DNA of 64,000 nt from Lepeophtheirus salmonis (GCF_016086655.4 NC_052136.2:2914001-2978000), one strand, 5' to 3'; shown: positions 23,180 to 34,944, counted from the stretch's first letter. Made by a program: numbers and translations. The notes: a model not told the origin generated them from the sequence alone.

Positions 23180-23870
23180 CAATGTGGGACTTCCTTAAAA
23201 TCCCGCAAAAGTTTATTATATCTGTTCTTCCTCAAAAAGTCCACAATTTCACCTAGCACACTATATAGATTATATAGTATTTATAGAAACAATATCAATG
23301 CTTATGTGAAGTATGACAAGTCTTATTTTCGCACTGACTAAAGTATATGTATAATATATTCATCCAAGCCTATTACTTATTTATAATAAGCATTCATTAA
23401 TATCAAATTATTAATGAGTATAATATATGCATCAGTAAGATGGATTTTATTTTATTTTTTAGAGAAGGAAATAGGTTGAAATCCGGGTGAGCCAAACACG
23501 ACGCCTGATCTAAATGTTTTACAAAAAGGTGGAAGTATTATCTTAATTGCGGTGGGCGTGAATTTAAATAAATAAATTGATATTAATAAAGCAAACTTTA
23601 TTTATTTGTCGGTATGAATGTAAAATGTGCAATCATTTTTTATCTAAAAAATAACAAAGTAGTCATATTAATGAAATCTAGCAAGTGTTTTGCAAAATTT
23701 TTATTTTCTCAAACTTCGAAACACATTGAATAATAAATTGTGAAAATGGGAAATAATGATGATTTTTTTTTTTTTTTTTTTTTGATATCAATTAAAAAAT
23801 CATTAAGTAACAAATTTCAAAACATGGTTTTTCTTAAACTTAACATTATTTTGTCAAAAAGTGTCTTTAG
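23180..23870. other. AT-rich spacer with a long T run
   Basis: A run of about 20 T at 23764-23783. AATAAAGCAAACTTTATTTA at about 23585 is the reverse complement of the TTTGCTTTAATAATATAGA word seen at 19.5-19.9 kb. No gene. Confidence 0.4.
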
Positions 23871-23874
23871 AACA

Positions 23875-24585
23875 GATTGAGGTACAGAGCTCAAATTGGT
23901 GTCATTATGTAGATTTAATAATTATGCTTCATAAAAAGAAATAAAAAAATACAAGATCAATATTGAAGGTGAAAGTCAAACAAATGGTCAAAAATACATA
24001 ATCGACGACAATTTTTGAAGTAATTGAGATAAAGGGGTGAAATTATCTCTTTATAGCACACAATACAAATAATACATGGGCAGAAAAGTCCGGGGCGTAA
24101 CAAAGAAACCCATTTTGTTTCTAATCAAAATGTCTTTGTTTTTTTTTATGATAAAAAAATTATAATTATTTGTTTTAATATTCGCTGTATGGTGAAGAGT
24201 CCTCATAACAATTTTCAAGCCATTGGTTAGCTTGAACGGTATTTTTTCCCATTAAAAAACATTGTAAAACTAAAATCCAAAATTAATTTTTGAACCATTG
24301 TTTTGGAAATAACAAAACTACAGACTTAGCGAAATAACTCAAAAATTAAAAGCACAGATTTTCCTTAAATTTTGGCAACTATCTTTTGATTGCTATTGCT
24401 TACTGAAATAACGTTCCAGTCCATTTGTTATATAACACTTACGAATGCAATACAAATTGAATTTCATTAAATTCAACATTGCACATTTTTGACTTTAACA
24501 TAGAGAGAAAATAATATTTCAATTAGAAAAAATGACCATAATCGTCAGTTTGCGCTCTAAAGAGTGTCCATTCTAGTTTCGACTT
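23875..24585 (+). mobile_element. MITE family H, copy 2 (diverged)
   Basis: GGTACAGAGCTCAAATTGGT then TTATGTAGATTTAATAATTA matches 11933-11975, and CAGTTTGCGCTCTAAAGAGT then GTCCATTCTAGTTT matches the end of the copy near 33935. The middle has expanded or been replaced. Confidence 0.55.
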
Positions 24586-24691
24586 TAATTATGCCTAAAA
24601 AAAAAATAATGGTAAAATATTTACGTGCGTCAAAGATACGTACAGTTTTAATTAACTAATTGATAAGATAAATTAAGATACTATATATATT

Positions 24692-25070
24692 CAGGGGCGT
24701 CTGCAGGATTGTATATATTTTTTTTCCTTGGGGTGAGGGGTGCATGGTTTTTGGATTTTTGTAAAAAAATCTAAAAAAGATAGAAAAGTTTAATATTTTG
24801 AAAAAAAAATTACAAATATCCAATTTTATCCGCAAAAATTTCAAAATCCACTGCTATTTTCGAAAATTAAAATATTTTGGAAAAATTGTGAAAAGTTATA
24901 TTTTTGGAAAAAATTACAAAACAGTCAATTTTTTCGAAAAAAATTCAAAAATCCAAAGCAATTTTCAAAAAAAAAATAAAAAAATAGAAAAATTGAATTA
25001 ATTTGTTAAGTAAAGAGGAAAAATTTCCAGGCCTCCCCTGCCAACACCCCGAATATTATAAAATTAATTA
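24692..25070. repeat. Family G-like element with AT-rich core
   Basis: Begins CAGGGGCGTCTGCAGGATTG, like 16744, then a long A/T-only core made of repeated TTTTCGAAAAA/CAAAATCCAAA words, then GGCCTCCCCTGCCAACACCC. Open frames here (24798-25001) are low-complexity K/N/F strings, not genes. Confidence 0.45.
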
Positions 25071-25084
25071 AAATTATACCTTCT

Positions 25085-26150
25085 AGAGGGCGCTTTAATA
25101 TTTGGGACGTTTTGTGAGGATCGATAATAGGGACGAGACGGGATTGAACGGAGCGTGGGAAGGAACCGATTTAAAGTTACATAGTTTGGACTGATACAAC
25201 CCTACCCATCATCAATTAGTATAAGCTTTCTAAAGTCTGATCAATTTAATGGGTATGCAGTCTGTTCATATTATGCATACCCTTATTCTCATAAATTAAC
25301 TGCAATAAAGTACATTTTTATACTGATTAATTGAAGTTTATATTATGCATGTATTGTACGTACGGCATAATAATGTTTTTTTTTGCATAATTTATTTTCC
25401 TGCTACGAAAATCCTTCTTATAAGCAAGAAAAATGATGAAACTAGAATCATGCTTATTTGATCATTTATTACATTGTATTACTCATATAACATTAATTAT
25501 TCATTCTCATTTTCGGATTAATAGTTTTTACCCCTGCACAAATACTTTATCTGTTGGAGACAATCAAATAACGGACGTTACCGAAGTTTGAGGGCTCTTT
25601 AAGGCATTTTTGACGTGCTACAAGCTAGTTCAAAGTGAAGAAGTTTGATTTTAGGGTCAAATTTGGCCATTTAACCATTTTTACCTTCCTATATATGATG
25701 GCTATGAGTACAAAATTGTACTTTATTCTGTCTTTCACAAATATATTTTGTGCTGGAACAATAAAATAACAGACTTTCGCAAAGTTTCAGTCCTCTCAGA
25801 CCTTTTTGGCTGATTACAAAGTATTTTAGCTCCGAAAATTTTATTATTTTTGGGTTAAAATTGGCCATGTATAGGCCTCTTCTGCCGTTCCAAATATCAT
25901 AATATGAGTTAAAAACTGTAGTTGATATATTTTTTTAGTATTTGTTTCATAAGATAAAAATATTGTGCACCTTCTTTTAACCATTCAAGGGCTCGAGGAT
26001 GTATTTCATGATTGACAATTTATCTGTTCTATCAAACACTAACATTAGTACCCAAAACTGCTCGTACTTATTGGGTGTCATCCTAATAAATTTCCCTAAA
26101 AAACATAAAAGATAACTCCCAAAGAAATTTAGTCATTTACTCATATTAAT
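25085..26150. other. AT-rich region, no gene seen
   Basis: Two related sentences occur in tandem at about 25540-25690 and 25725-25870 (CAAATAACGGACGTTACCGA / AAAATAACAGACTTTCGCAA, then AAATTTGGCCATTTA / AAATTGGCCATGTATA), spaced about 185 bp, so this is a diverged two-unit tandem repeat. Confidence 0.45.
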
Positions 26151-26320
26151 TAAATCTTGCAGGCGTGTTGCATTTAGAATCGAGCGTGTGTAGACAGTTA
26201 GTGCTCCAGAGACTAAAGTACTTCTTGTCTCATCCGTCGTGAGGGCATATGAATGGGGTTTTCTCGAGGAGAGAACATCCATATATTGAGTAACTACGTT
26301 TGTTCATGAAAAACTTTTCT
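26150..26320 (+). repeat. Dispersed repeat C, copy 5
   Basis: GAGGAGAGAACATCCATATA then TTGAGTAACTACGTTTGTTC and ATGAAAAACTTT match the 4.6-5.0 kb copies. Upstream AATCTTGCAGGCGTGTTG matches 4427-4445. Confidence 0.65.
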
Positions 26321-26424
26321 ACTACGTACAATTATATAAAAAACCGGATTGTACATATGGTAGATGTATGCTTATAAAAGAGATAAAGCAACCCTATGAA
26401 TTTTTGGCAGATTTATACTTGTAA

Positions 26425-26650
26425 TTCCTTGTTGAACACAGAGTAGAGTTGCGGATCAACGTTCGTGGTATTATTATCTATGTCCGTGTTTATTTCATTT
26501 CCCCTCTACCACTTCGTCACAGCTTATTGTAGCGGATCTAATGAAACGTCTAAGCCACTCTCCTCCTAAACATTCTTCAAATGGTCTTGATTATCACTTT
26601 GATTTTGGGTTTCCTTTTTGTTAACATACCCAAATTACAACACTGGAGAT
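26425..26650 (+). repeat. Dispersed repeat A, copy 5
   Basis: CTTGTAATTCCTTGTTGAAC, AGAGTAGAGTTGCGGATCAA, GTCACAGCTTATTGTAGCGG and ATCTAATGAAACGTCTAAGC match the repeat A right module. Confidence 0.7.
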
Positions 26651-27199
26651 TACTTTTTCCTTTCTAATATATTTGAATTTTTAAAATAGTGATAAATAAT
26701 TAATAAGTGTAGTTATATTTGTATGTTACCAACTTTTATCTTATTTTTTTATTGTAAGCTCAAGAGGATCTCAAACAATTTACACATCTCTATTAATATG
26801 ATACATAACTATTAAAAGATTGACTACTTCGAATCAATACTGCTGTCTCTTAGTCATATTATGCGTGCATTCGTAAATATATATTAACAGCTGTTAAATT
26901 ACATCAGTAGTAAAAAAGTTTTTTCCTCTAGCGAATGAGTAATATGTTTTTCTTTCAATCATCAATTACTCTGTTGATATATTGTATAGCAATGACATGA
27001 CATTGAAATTTAGAGGAGAGTGGGGCTAGTTAATGCACTTGCATTTAGAAGAGATATTGTATCCGCAAGCGTAATCGCTCGAACCACGCTTGTACAGCGC
27101 GAAACGAAAAAGTATCGCACCCGTACACATCACAAATTTTCTTGGTCGCTTGGTGTTTCCCTTTTATTTAAAATATTTCGAATTTCTTTCTTTTAGACC

Positions 27200-27300
27200 T
27201 CCAGACTTGACGCACAATAATTAACAACTGAATCAACCAAGCCAAATAATGTCCGAAAAGCGTTTGTAGTATACACTCACACCATTACAACACCTTATTC
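27200..27300 (-). mobile_element. mariner 5' fragment, family M1
   Basis: The reverse complement reads GGTGTGAGTGTATACTACAA, then GTTAATTATTGTGCGTCAAG and TCTGGAGGTCT, matching the stretch before and at the start of the transposase in the copy at 30474. Terminal repeat not seen. Confidence 0.6.
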
Positions 27301-27754
27301 AAAACAAATAGTAACATTTATTACAGATTTCGCAAAATTGGTAATGCTTTTTAGTTGTAATGCCAATTTTAACACACACTACTAAACCAATCAATTCTAT
27401 TTAACCTTTACAGCAGCCACAAATAATAAGAATTTCAAAAAATATAGAGTTTTAAGAATTTAAGATAACAATTGAGAAAAATCAATGAACTTGAAAACTA
27501 TTCAGAAAATAAATCGTAGCTCAGGACCGGGTGTACTCACCACCCTCACAGAGGCGTAGCTAATGCATCACTAATAGTCAATTGTTCAACTAACTCGTGA
27601 AACTTTATAGAAATAGCGAGATTCCAACTTACCAATGGGTTTACTAGACCCATTTTCTCACAGCATTCATATTTTTTTTGAAAAAATAGTACATCCCACG
27701 AAGTTTCACACTCCATGATTAAACTGGGATATTATACTAGTATTTTATCGGTTC

Positions 27755-28130
27755 TCACTTGTTTGGTCCAGCACTGTCATGTCGGTCTTTCGGACCAGTC
27801 CTGAGAACTATCAATCCTTGGAATTTTTCATAAAAATATCGATAATTTATTGTACCCAATAAGATATATGAGGTCTATATGAAAAATATTGCACATATTT
27901 CACAAAAATACTCATTTTTTCATTAAAATCTAATAGAAAACAAACTTAATAAATTTTTATTCTATATGTTATAAAACAGAGTAAATAAAAAAGGAAGCCT
28001 CCATTAATGACGTCATGAGGGATCGATTTTACCTTATTTTATGGACTGACAAGTGGGGTTGAACTGTATGGTACCGAACAAGACTGGACAACAGTCCTAG
28101 GTCTTAAATATAAACTGGTACAATAATCCA
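27755..28130. repeat. Dispersed repeat F, copy 1
   Basis: TTGTTTGGTCCAGCACTGTC and GTCGGTCTTTCGGACCAGTC at left and GACTGGACAACAGTCCTAGG then TCTTAAATATAAA at right correspond in order to 60350-60540. The outer parts are weakly inverted. No coding capacity. Confidence 0.55.
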
Positions 28131-28494
28131 AGATTGATAAAAATGCTTCTGTATCCTTTCAATCTAAATTTTTTCGCTAATACTTTTCTGTATGCTCCTC
28201 AAACTAAAAATCCGATTCTTTATTTATTTTGATAATGTCTTGGATTTATTGGAATATTTTAGTGAATTTTATTAACCATTTTGCTGAAAACCCGGATTTC
28301 CTGGATACATTACATAAGAGTCATAAATTACTTCTTGTTGAAACTCAAAAATCATCTGTTATATATTATTTAAATATATATATAGATATATTTTTCTTAT
28401 TTTGAGCTATTGCCATTGTTATTTAACTCTTGAGTATCAACTTTATTTTCTAATATATTCAGTTAAATTCAAAATCTAAAGTCTGCTTCTGAAT

Positions 28495-28745
28495 TACGGA
28501 GAGTAATTCTGAAGATTTTTTAGTTATAATTGTAAGTCCTTGTTAGCTCAGAGTAAGATCGACTTCGGAGTAATTCATGCCCATGTCCTTGTTTATTTCC
28601 TTCTGTCCCTCATCTGTTGTCACAGTCATTTTAGCAAATCTAATGAAACATCATAACAGCTAAGTTGCTCTCCTCCAAAACGTCCTTTGAATTGAAAGAT
28701 TACCATGCTGATTTTTAGTTTCTTTTTTTAACATGCATTTTAGTT
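28495..28745 (+). repeat. Dispersed repeat A, copy 6
   Basis: GAGAGTAATTCTGAAGATTT, TAATTGTAAGTCCTTGTTAG, ACATCATAACAGCTAAGTTG, CTCTCCTCCAAAACGTCCTT and ATTACCATGCTGATTTTTAG follow the family order. Confidence 0.7.
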
Positions 28746-29135
28746 GATATTTATCCCTGCAAAATCAATGGAATATCAAACGAAATGATATATAATTTAA
28801 ACGACGTAATTATTATGATCATACAGCTGTTTATCATGTATTGAAATACTTGCTACTTTTGGGGTTTCTTTTTTTTTCTAGTTTAACTAACTACATTACA
28901 AAACGGATATTTTATGAAAATATGAGTCAATGAAAAATAAAAACTAAGAAAGGTGGTCTGACAAATGTAAAAATATATTTTTTTTCTGTTCATCATTAAA
29001 CTATCCTTATTTTCTGAATATTTTATTGTGAAAAATTGTTACTTCATTTCTCTAAAAGGAAATAATCTTGTAAATATATGAAATTGCATTAGCAAAAGTA
29101 AAACAAAATCGAATAAGTACAATAAAATTATGATA

Positions 29136-29923
29136 GGTTGGGGAAAAAGTAATTTCGTATTTTTCATTTATTTCAATGCTTAATAAGAAGTATTACAATC
29201 ATCCAATTTAAGACAAGTATGCCTTGTTCTGTTCAATAACTTGTTGTCAACGAGAATCCTTCATTTTGCCTTTCACGTAGAAGCCCTTGTCCCTAATGGC
29301 AAAAACTCGGACAACCACTTTTCACAGTCCTCTATTGAGGAAAAATGATATATTGAGGAATAAAGAACCAATTTGTAGCCCCCCCCAGCGCTTTGGGCAT
29401 ATACAGGAACAGGTAGTAGTCACTTGGAGCCAGGGCCGGACTGTAGAAGGGAGAATTGAGTGTTTGGTCATAGGGAAGCACCTCATGGAAGATTTTTCCC
29501 TACCAATCCCATCAAATACACAGTATCAAATTCCTGGATGTCAATTCGGATTGGCTACGGTCTGGGACCCTTTGTTTGTTTTCAACCACAATCTCCAGAG
29601 CTTGACATTGACATAAGGGATCCATTGTTCATTACCAGTCCCCATCTGCTTCAGAAATCGCTCGTTTTTGTTTCGATTCAGCAGCTATTTGCAGATGGAA
29701 ATTCGGTCCATCATATCTTAAAAATATGACGGAATTCTTCCTTTGAGATCTCCATACTCGACGCACAATAATTCACGACTGAACCGATCAAGCGCAACAC
29801 TCTAAAAAAACAAACTCACACCTTTACAGCGACTTATCGTAGGATCCGATGTAACCAATGATGTACAAGATATAGTTAGCTTAAAAATGGGTCGAAAAAT
29901 ACGAAATTACTTTTTACCAAACA
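29136..29923 (-). mobile_element. mariner transposon relic with both terminal repeats, family M1
   Basis: Left end and reverse-complemented right end share AAAAAGTAATTTCGTATTTTTC, and each is flanked by TA. About 788 bp against roughly 1.3 kb for a complete mariner. The minus strand starts M-E-I-S-K-E-E-F-R-H-I-F, then is full of stops, and near the 3' end gives I-E-D-C-E-K-W-L-S-E-F. The central catalytic region is largely missing or scrambled. Frames on the plus strand (29287-29729) are shadows. Confidence 0.85.
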
Positions 29924-30473
29924 TAATACTAACTGTTTTGTTGTAAATATGAATTAAAGTTTAAACTTGTTTTTTTTTTACAAAAAAGGAGTCCTGGTTT
30001 GATGATGTAAACATTTAATTTTGGAATTCAAAATTAGTACACAGATAATTTTTTCCTTAATAACAAACAACGATTTATACGTCTCATTCGATCCTGTCCT
30101 AAATCTGAAGGGTATTGTAATATGTGTATTAAATTTTAAAAGAAATACAAAATAATAAAAGAAACTATTTCATATTTAATATAAAAAATAGCATAAATCA
30201 TAGTTCTTTGTTCTAAAATTTTGCATATGACAGCAACCTGACGTAGCTATGTAATTTGTTTCTTAGTATAAAAAAATACTTTCAAATGAATGTTATATTT
30301 ATAAATATATTTTTTAATAAATTTTACTTTGAATTTTTCACAACATTTTAAAGTAAATAAAATAACAGGTTACACCAACTCGACTATAATTTAAACTAGG
30401 AACTTATGACATTTCTACATTTTAGTAAACTTAAATTTAAAATCAATATGAATGCAACCAGTTATTAGAATAT
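29924..30473. other. AT-rich spacer between two mariner copies
   Basis: No gene seen. Confidence 0.35.
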
Positions 30474-31240
30474 TAGTTTAGGGAAAAAGTAATTTCGTAT
30501 TTCTTCTTTATACTCTTTTTTTAAAACTGAGTAAATCTTGTTAATTATTGGTCAGATCGGATCCTACGATAAGGCGTTTTAAAGGTGTGAGTGTAGACTA
30601 CAAACCCTTTTGCGACAGTATTGCGATTGGCAAGTTCAGTCGTGAATTATTGTGCTTCGAGTATGGAGGTCTTAAGGGAAGAAATTCGCCATATTTTACA
30701 TTTTTACCACCTCAAAGAAAAAACGTGGCATTCTGAAGAAAATTGTGACTGGGGGGAAAATGGATAAAAATGGTCCATTTCAAGGAACAGAGATTGTAAT
30801 CGAAACCCAACGAAGCGTACCGGACCATGGCCTAGCCAGGATTGGCTGCCAGGAAGGTGTTGTGTGTTTGTTGAGATTGGCAGGGAGTAATCTAATAAGA
30901 ACTTATCCCCTATGGCCAAACACCCAATTTGTCTTCTACTGTGAACAACTCGACCCTTTGATGCTGGTAATCGAATAGAAGCAGTCAGTACAAAACAACA
31001 CCAGGCTGCTAACATCTTTGAGGACGCTCCAGAAGCTCCGAGAGCTCGGACAGGAAGTTCTTATACATCCACTCTACAGTCCAGATCTGAGACCAAGTGA
31101 CAACTATCCTTTCCTGTCTAATGACAACCATTTGGGGGTACATATTTGCCCTCAATAGAAGGCCTTGAAAATTGATTGTCTGAGTTTTTTTTTCCAATAG
31201 GGACAAAGAATTCTACGAGAAAGTCATTATAAAGTTTTTT
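30474..31240 (+). mobile_element. mariner transposon relic, family M1, plus orientation
   Basis: Starts with the same end as 29136 (GGGAAAAAGTAATTTCGTAT). The coding part begins M-E-V-L-R-E-E-I-R-H-I-L-H-F at about 30664, then in changing frames gives L-D-P-L-M-L-V-I-E, the R-E-L-G-Q-E-V-L-I-H-P-L-Y-S-P-D-L-R-P-S-D-N-Y segment around the last catalytic Asp, and F-Y-E-K-V-I-M-K-F-F at the end. The right terminal repeat is not found. Inactive. Confidence 0.8.
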
Positions 31241-31650
31241 TATTTAAATTTCTGGTATTAATTAAGATCTCACAAATGATACACAAATTTATTAGCTTTA
31301 GTTTCAAACCTTCATTTGATTAATGAAAATATTTGGACCCGATATGGCCGTCTCTAATTTTTTCATTGTGACAATGAGTTTTGTCTACTTTAAGTGCAAT
31401 CTCCGGCACACCCTAAAGGTTAATAACAATACTTTCTTGAAGACTCTATTTAGAGAAAAATCATTCAAGCAGAATGTGACAAGATACACTTAATATTTAT
31501 TTTTATTAAGAAAAGAAAGAATTTATAAATCAATTGTAATAAATAAAATCTATACCAGATAATTTTCTGTCAATATGAAGTTTTTATTTTATTTTTTGAT
31601 ATATAGAAAACTAAAGAACGTTGAGAGATTTGACATATTTTAAATAAAGA
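31241..31650. other. 3' flank of the channel gene
   Basis: AT-rich, no feature except the candidate AATAAA listed separately. Confidence 0.35.
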
Positions 31651-31656
31651 TTTATT
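31651..31656 (-). promoter_or_regulatory. Candidate polyadenylation signal of the channel gene
   Basis: AATAAA on the minus strand, about 100 bp beyond the channel stop codon. It is the first canonical hexamer downstream. In such AT-rich DNA this could be chance. Confidence 0.4.
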
Positions 31657-31757
31657 AATGAACACCTCCTCATTTTGTAAATAAAAATGAGTTGGCAAGA
31701 CTGAGTTATAATTAATTAATTATTAATCACATGGAGTTACTTGTAGACAAAAGGATC

Positions 31758-32050
31758 TCATATACTATGAACATACAACATAGTCCAATATATAATATTA
31801 AATAAAATGAAAGCGATTGGAACGGCAATTCGACAGCGTACTTCCACTTTATCACCAAAGGATTTTCGTCCACATTTAATGGAGTAGGACACAATAGTAA
31901 ACTCAAGTATACAAGAAAATACGAAAAAAATACAGGCAACCATCCAAATATCCAGGTAGGATACATAAGACACTTTAGGAACATTGTTTCGAACAGCTCC
32001 AAACATGGCTGTAAGGGTTAGAAGTGTCGTCATACCCATGCCCACACGGC
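31758..32050 (-). CDS. Cys-loop ligand-gated ion channel, exon 3 (M2, M3, short loop, M4, stop)
   Basis: Last coding exon. The acceptor CTATTTTAG|GC completes G270. It encodes M2 (R271-V289, P-G-R-V-G-M-G-M-T-T-L-L-T-L-T), M3 (about 302-324, with D-I-W-M), a linker of only about 19 residues (325-343), M4 (344-363) and a TGA at 31758-31760. Proline at -2', arginine at 0', glycine at 2', threonine at 6' and leucine at 9' match anion-selective GlyR/GluCl/GABA channels; -1' is Gly where most relatives have Ala. The M3-M4 loop is far shorter than the roughly 70-150 residues usual in the family. Best placed as an orphan GlyR-like arthropod subunit, possibly of the CG12344 or pHCl type; orthology is not established. 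The intron before it is 909 bp (32051-32959). Confidence 0.92.
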
Positions 32051-32399
32051 CTAAAATAGAGTAATTATTTAATAAATTCATATAATTTTGAACACGTTCA
32101 CTCCCTTTGAATCCTAACATGAGTACTTTCTTGGGCTTTTAGTACCTCATCGTTAAAGCAATATAAGATTTTATGTATGCTTACCTACTTTAGACATCAG
32201 TGAATAATTGATGTTTAATCTAAATAAGTAATCGAAGAAAAAGAGTATTAAATTTGGTAGACTGTATTCAAAAGGCTTATGGAGGATGAATATGTTCTTT
32301 CCTTTTTCCCAATGGGGGAAAAACTTATTCTTCAAATGATTTAGGTGCAAGTTTTAATTCTTCCTTTTTTATTTCCGAAGAACACTCGTTACTAATGAA

Positions 32400-32800
32400 A
32401 ATCTAGTATATTTTTTAGCGCGCCCGGTTTTTGGAGTTGGCCATCTAAAGAGTAAATTTTCTTTTCCTAAGCGGTTGTTATTACTATTTACTTGCTTTTC
32501 TACTAAATACATTATTTAACTATATTCAAAACATGATTGAACATTTGTGAGTCCACTTAAAAGACAGAGAGTAACCCTGAAGATTTGTTGTGGAGTTATA
32601 ATTGTTGGTCCTTGTTGGAAATAGAGTGGAATTGAGGATCGGCATCGGAGTAATTCTAGCAAATGTGCATGTTAATATCTCTCCTCCTCTCTCCTTAGAG
32701 TTACTTGTTTGTTTTTTTGTATTGAAATTTCATGACAGCTAAGCTCATCTCCTTCAAAAGATTCTTCAAACTACATATATCTAGTTGATTTTTGTTGGCA
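32400..32800 (+). repeat. Dispersed repeat A, copy 7 (both modules), in channel intron 2
   Basis: The left module TTTTTTAGCGCGCCCGGTTT ... GATTGAACATTTGTGAGTCC is followed by the right module GACAGAGAGTAACCCTGAAG ... CATGACAGCTAAGC. Same order as the copy at 10446-10882. Lies within the 909-bp intron. Confidence 0.75.
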
Positions 32801-32959
32801 AAAATAGACACGATTTTTATCACTACTCGTTCTCCTTTTAAAAAAGAAGTATTCATGGACATGGTAGGTAAGAGAATATGGACTCCCCCCCAGAGTACAT
32901 TTGTCCCTGGAAGTGAACGTGTTTACCATACATTGTAAATCATTATAATATCTACTTAC

Positions 32960-33085
32960 CCGGTATAGATTCTGGTGATATAAAGAGTGATAGCCAGGCT
33001 ACAAATACAAAGATCATGCTGGGAATGTATGTTTGAACGATATGATAGCCAATCTCTCGCCTTAAATGAATTTTCATAATGAGAC
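32960..33085 (-). CDS. Cys-loop ligand-gated ion channel, exon 2 (pre-M1 and M1)
   Basis: Second coding exon, 126 bp. The acceptor TTTTTGTAG|GTCTC completes the glycine codon (G228) left open by exon 1. It encodes residues 228-269: the R-R-E-I-G-Y pre-M1 stretch and the M1 helix (about 242-262) with the Y-I-P-S motif typical of the family. It ends CCGG|GTAAGT, a consensus donor in phase 1. The frame fits on both sides, so these are the true neighbours of exons 1 and 3. The intron before it is 3,957 bp (33086-37042) and carries several repeats. Confidence 0.92.
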
Positions 33086-33338
33086 CTACAAAAATAGACA
33101 TAAAAGGGTGACTTGTATTATATATATGCGTAAAATATAAGCAATTCAATTATTTCTTAGGTCATTTAAAGTATATAATGATTGCTCTAAAATAATGTTG
33201 CAAAAATAAAATAAAAGTTGTGCAAATAATATATTTTAGTTTGAAGGAGGTGCTATGTGACATATCGCATGACTAAAACCTTTTTAAAACTCTTATAGTG
33301 AAATAATTAAGACATAAAAAAAAGTGATTCTTGATAAT

Positions 33339-34940
33339 ATACACTTGTCCTTAAAATTATTGATACCCTTATTAATTTTTGTGTTTGTTCATTTTTTTGT
33401 TGAAATTAATGCATTTTTGTCAAGTTTGTTTATGAATTATATGTATCAAAAAGTGGAAGATCCCAGCTTTTGGTCAACCGTCTTGTGATGTGATGAGACG
33501 AAGTTGTTAGAGCTATTTAGCCATATGAAGGTTCAACATGTCTAGAGAAAGTAAGGAGAAGCATTCAAACCAAAGAACATTGTCCCAATCATGAAGCAAA
33601 GGAGTGGTAGCACAATTCTATGGGAATGCTTCTCTTCTAGAGGCACATGGAACCTCGTCAACGAAGTTGAACGGAAGTTATATTTTTGCCCTGTTTCTTT
33701 GTTTGTTAGTCCTCAAGATCACGGCAAAAGTTACTGAACGATTTTGATTAAACCTGGAATGAAGATTATATATGGTCACAGTTTGAGGCCATTAGGTCAA
33801 GATCAATGCAAAAAAAATGCAAACTCGACCATTGCTTGGGAACAAATTGAGATACCTAACTCAATTTGCTTTCAGGTGGAGGTTTTGCGCTCTACTGAGT
33901 GCCCATTCTTATTAATTTTCTAAAACTGTTATTTTAAAATATTTAAGCAGATAACCTTGGCGAATAAAGAGTAATCATGAGTGTGTATACTGATAAATGA
34001 CCTAGAGTAACGGTAGGGTAACGGTATCCCGTAGAAAAAAAAAACCCTATTGAAAAAATGTTCAATTTGATGTTATCTTAAATTAAATAATAGAATTAAA
34101 CTTTAATAAACTTGTTATCCTTAAAAAACAAATTATTATACTTCCATGTACTCTGGCATGAAAAAGTTTCGAAAAAAAAGCACTTTTGCATCATTTTCAT
34201 CAATGTTTATGACTTTATTAATATTTTTTACTTTATCCCGATGGAAATTACTATAATAAGATTCATCCATAAAATATTTTTAATTATTTATCGCTAAAAA
34301 ACCAGCTGTTTTTGTGAGTCTTAATTTCATATGCAATGTTTCTCACTGGTAAGTATGGGAGATTGGTAGTTAATTCCTCCAGAATGGTTATCATTCTATC
34401 CTGAGCACACTATCAATTCCTTCTGTACAGAGATTAATTGGAAGGAAGTTTTGTTTTTCAGCAAGGCAAAGATCCGAAACATACATCCACGCTCAAAAAA
34501 ACTTCCTGGAATAGAAAAAAACCTCTCACATCTGATCTATTATGTAATGGCCAGCTCAATCTCTGGATTTTAACCCAATAGAGCTATTGTGGGTGCACCT
34601 AGACATAAAAGTTTGATAAAAGTGCTCCACAAGTAAGTAGAACATTTTGAAAAATACTTGAAATGATGTCACTTACACCTGTCTATTTTGAAAACTAAGA
34701 GCAAGAAAGCCAAAAGTCTGTAAAACAGTTATAGCATTAAATGAAGGATTTTTTGATGAAGCTAAAATTTAAATAAAATTACTTTGATTTTTGTCAAATA
34801 AATGTTAATACCCTTATTGAACCTTATTTTTTCTTCATTTTAATAGCCGAATTACTTTGTTACCTAATGATAAAGCCATAGGTAGTTAGAAAAACGCGTG
34901 AAACTCCATTTTTGTCTAAACTTTTTCTTGCGAGTGTAGA
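33339..34940 (+). mobile_element. Tc1 transposon relic, split by an insertion, in channel intron 1
   Basis: The left part (33339-33655) holds a Tc1-like end and coding for H-S-N-Q-R-T-L-S-Q and Q-F-Y-G-N-A-S-L-L. The right part resumes near 34400 with V-L-F-F-Q-Q-G-K-D-P-K-H-T-S and S-L-D-F-N-P-I-E-L-L-W-V, the D-x-P-K-H-T and N-P-I-E motifs of classic Tc1 transposases, in broken frames. The ends TACACTTGT and TACACTCGC (reverse complement at about 34940) may be the terminal repeats. The middle is replaced by MITE H and unassigned sequence. Confidence 0.75.
33653..33935 (+). mobile_element. MITE family H, copy 3, inside the Tc1 relic
   Basis: TCGTCAACGAAGTTGAACGG, TTTCTTTGTTTGTTAGTCCT, GAACGATTTTGATTAAACCT and GGTTTTGCGCTCTACTGAGT line up with 11748-12062. 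It starts in the middle of Tc1 coding sequence, so it inserted after the Tc1 element. Confidence 0.7.
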
Positions 34941-34944
34941 TATA

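Noticed and set aside
24798..25001. 67-codon K/N/F-rich frame
   Set aside because: Produced by the A/T-only core of a family G-like repeat; low complexity.
29287..29729. Plus-strand frames of 109 and 89 codons
   Set aside because: Antisense shadows of a minus-strand mariner relic with clear terminal repeats.
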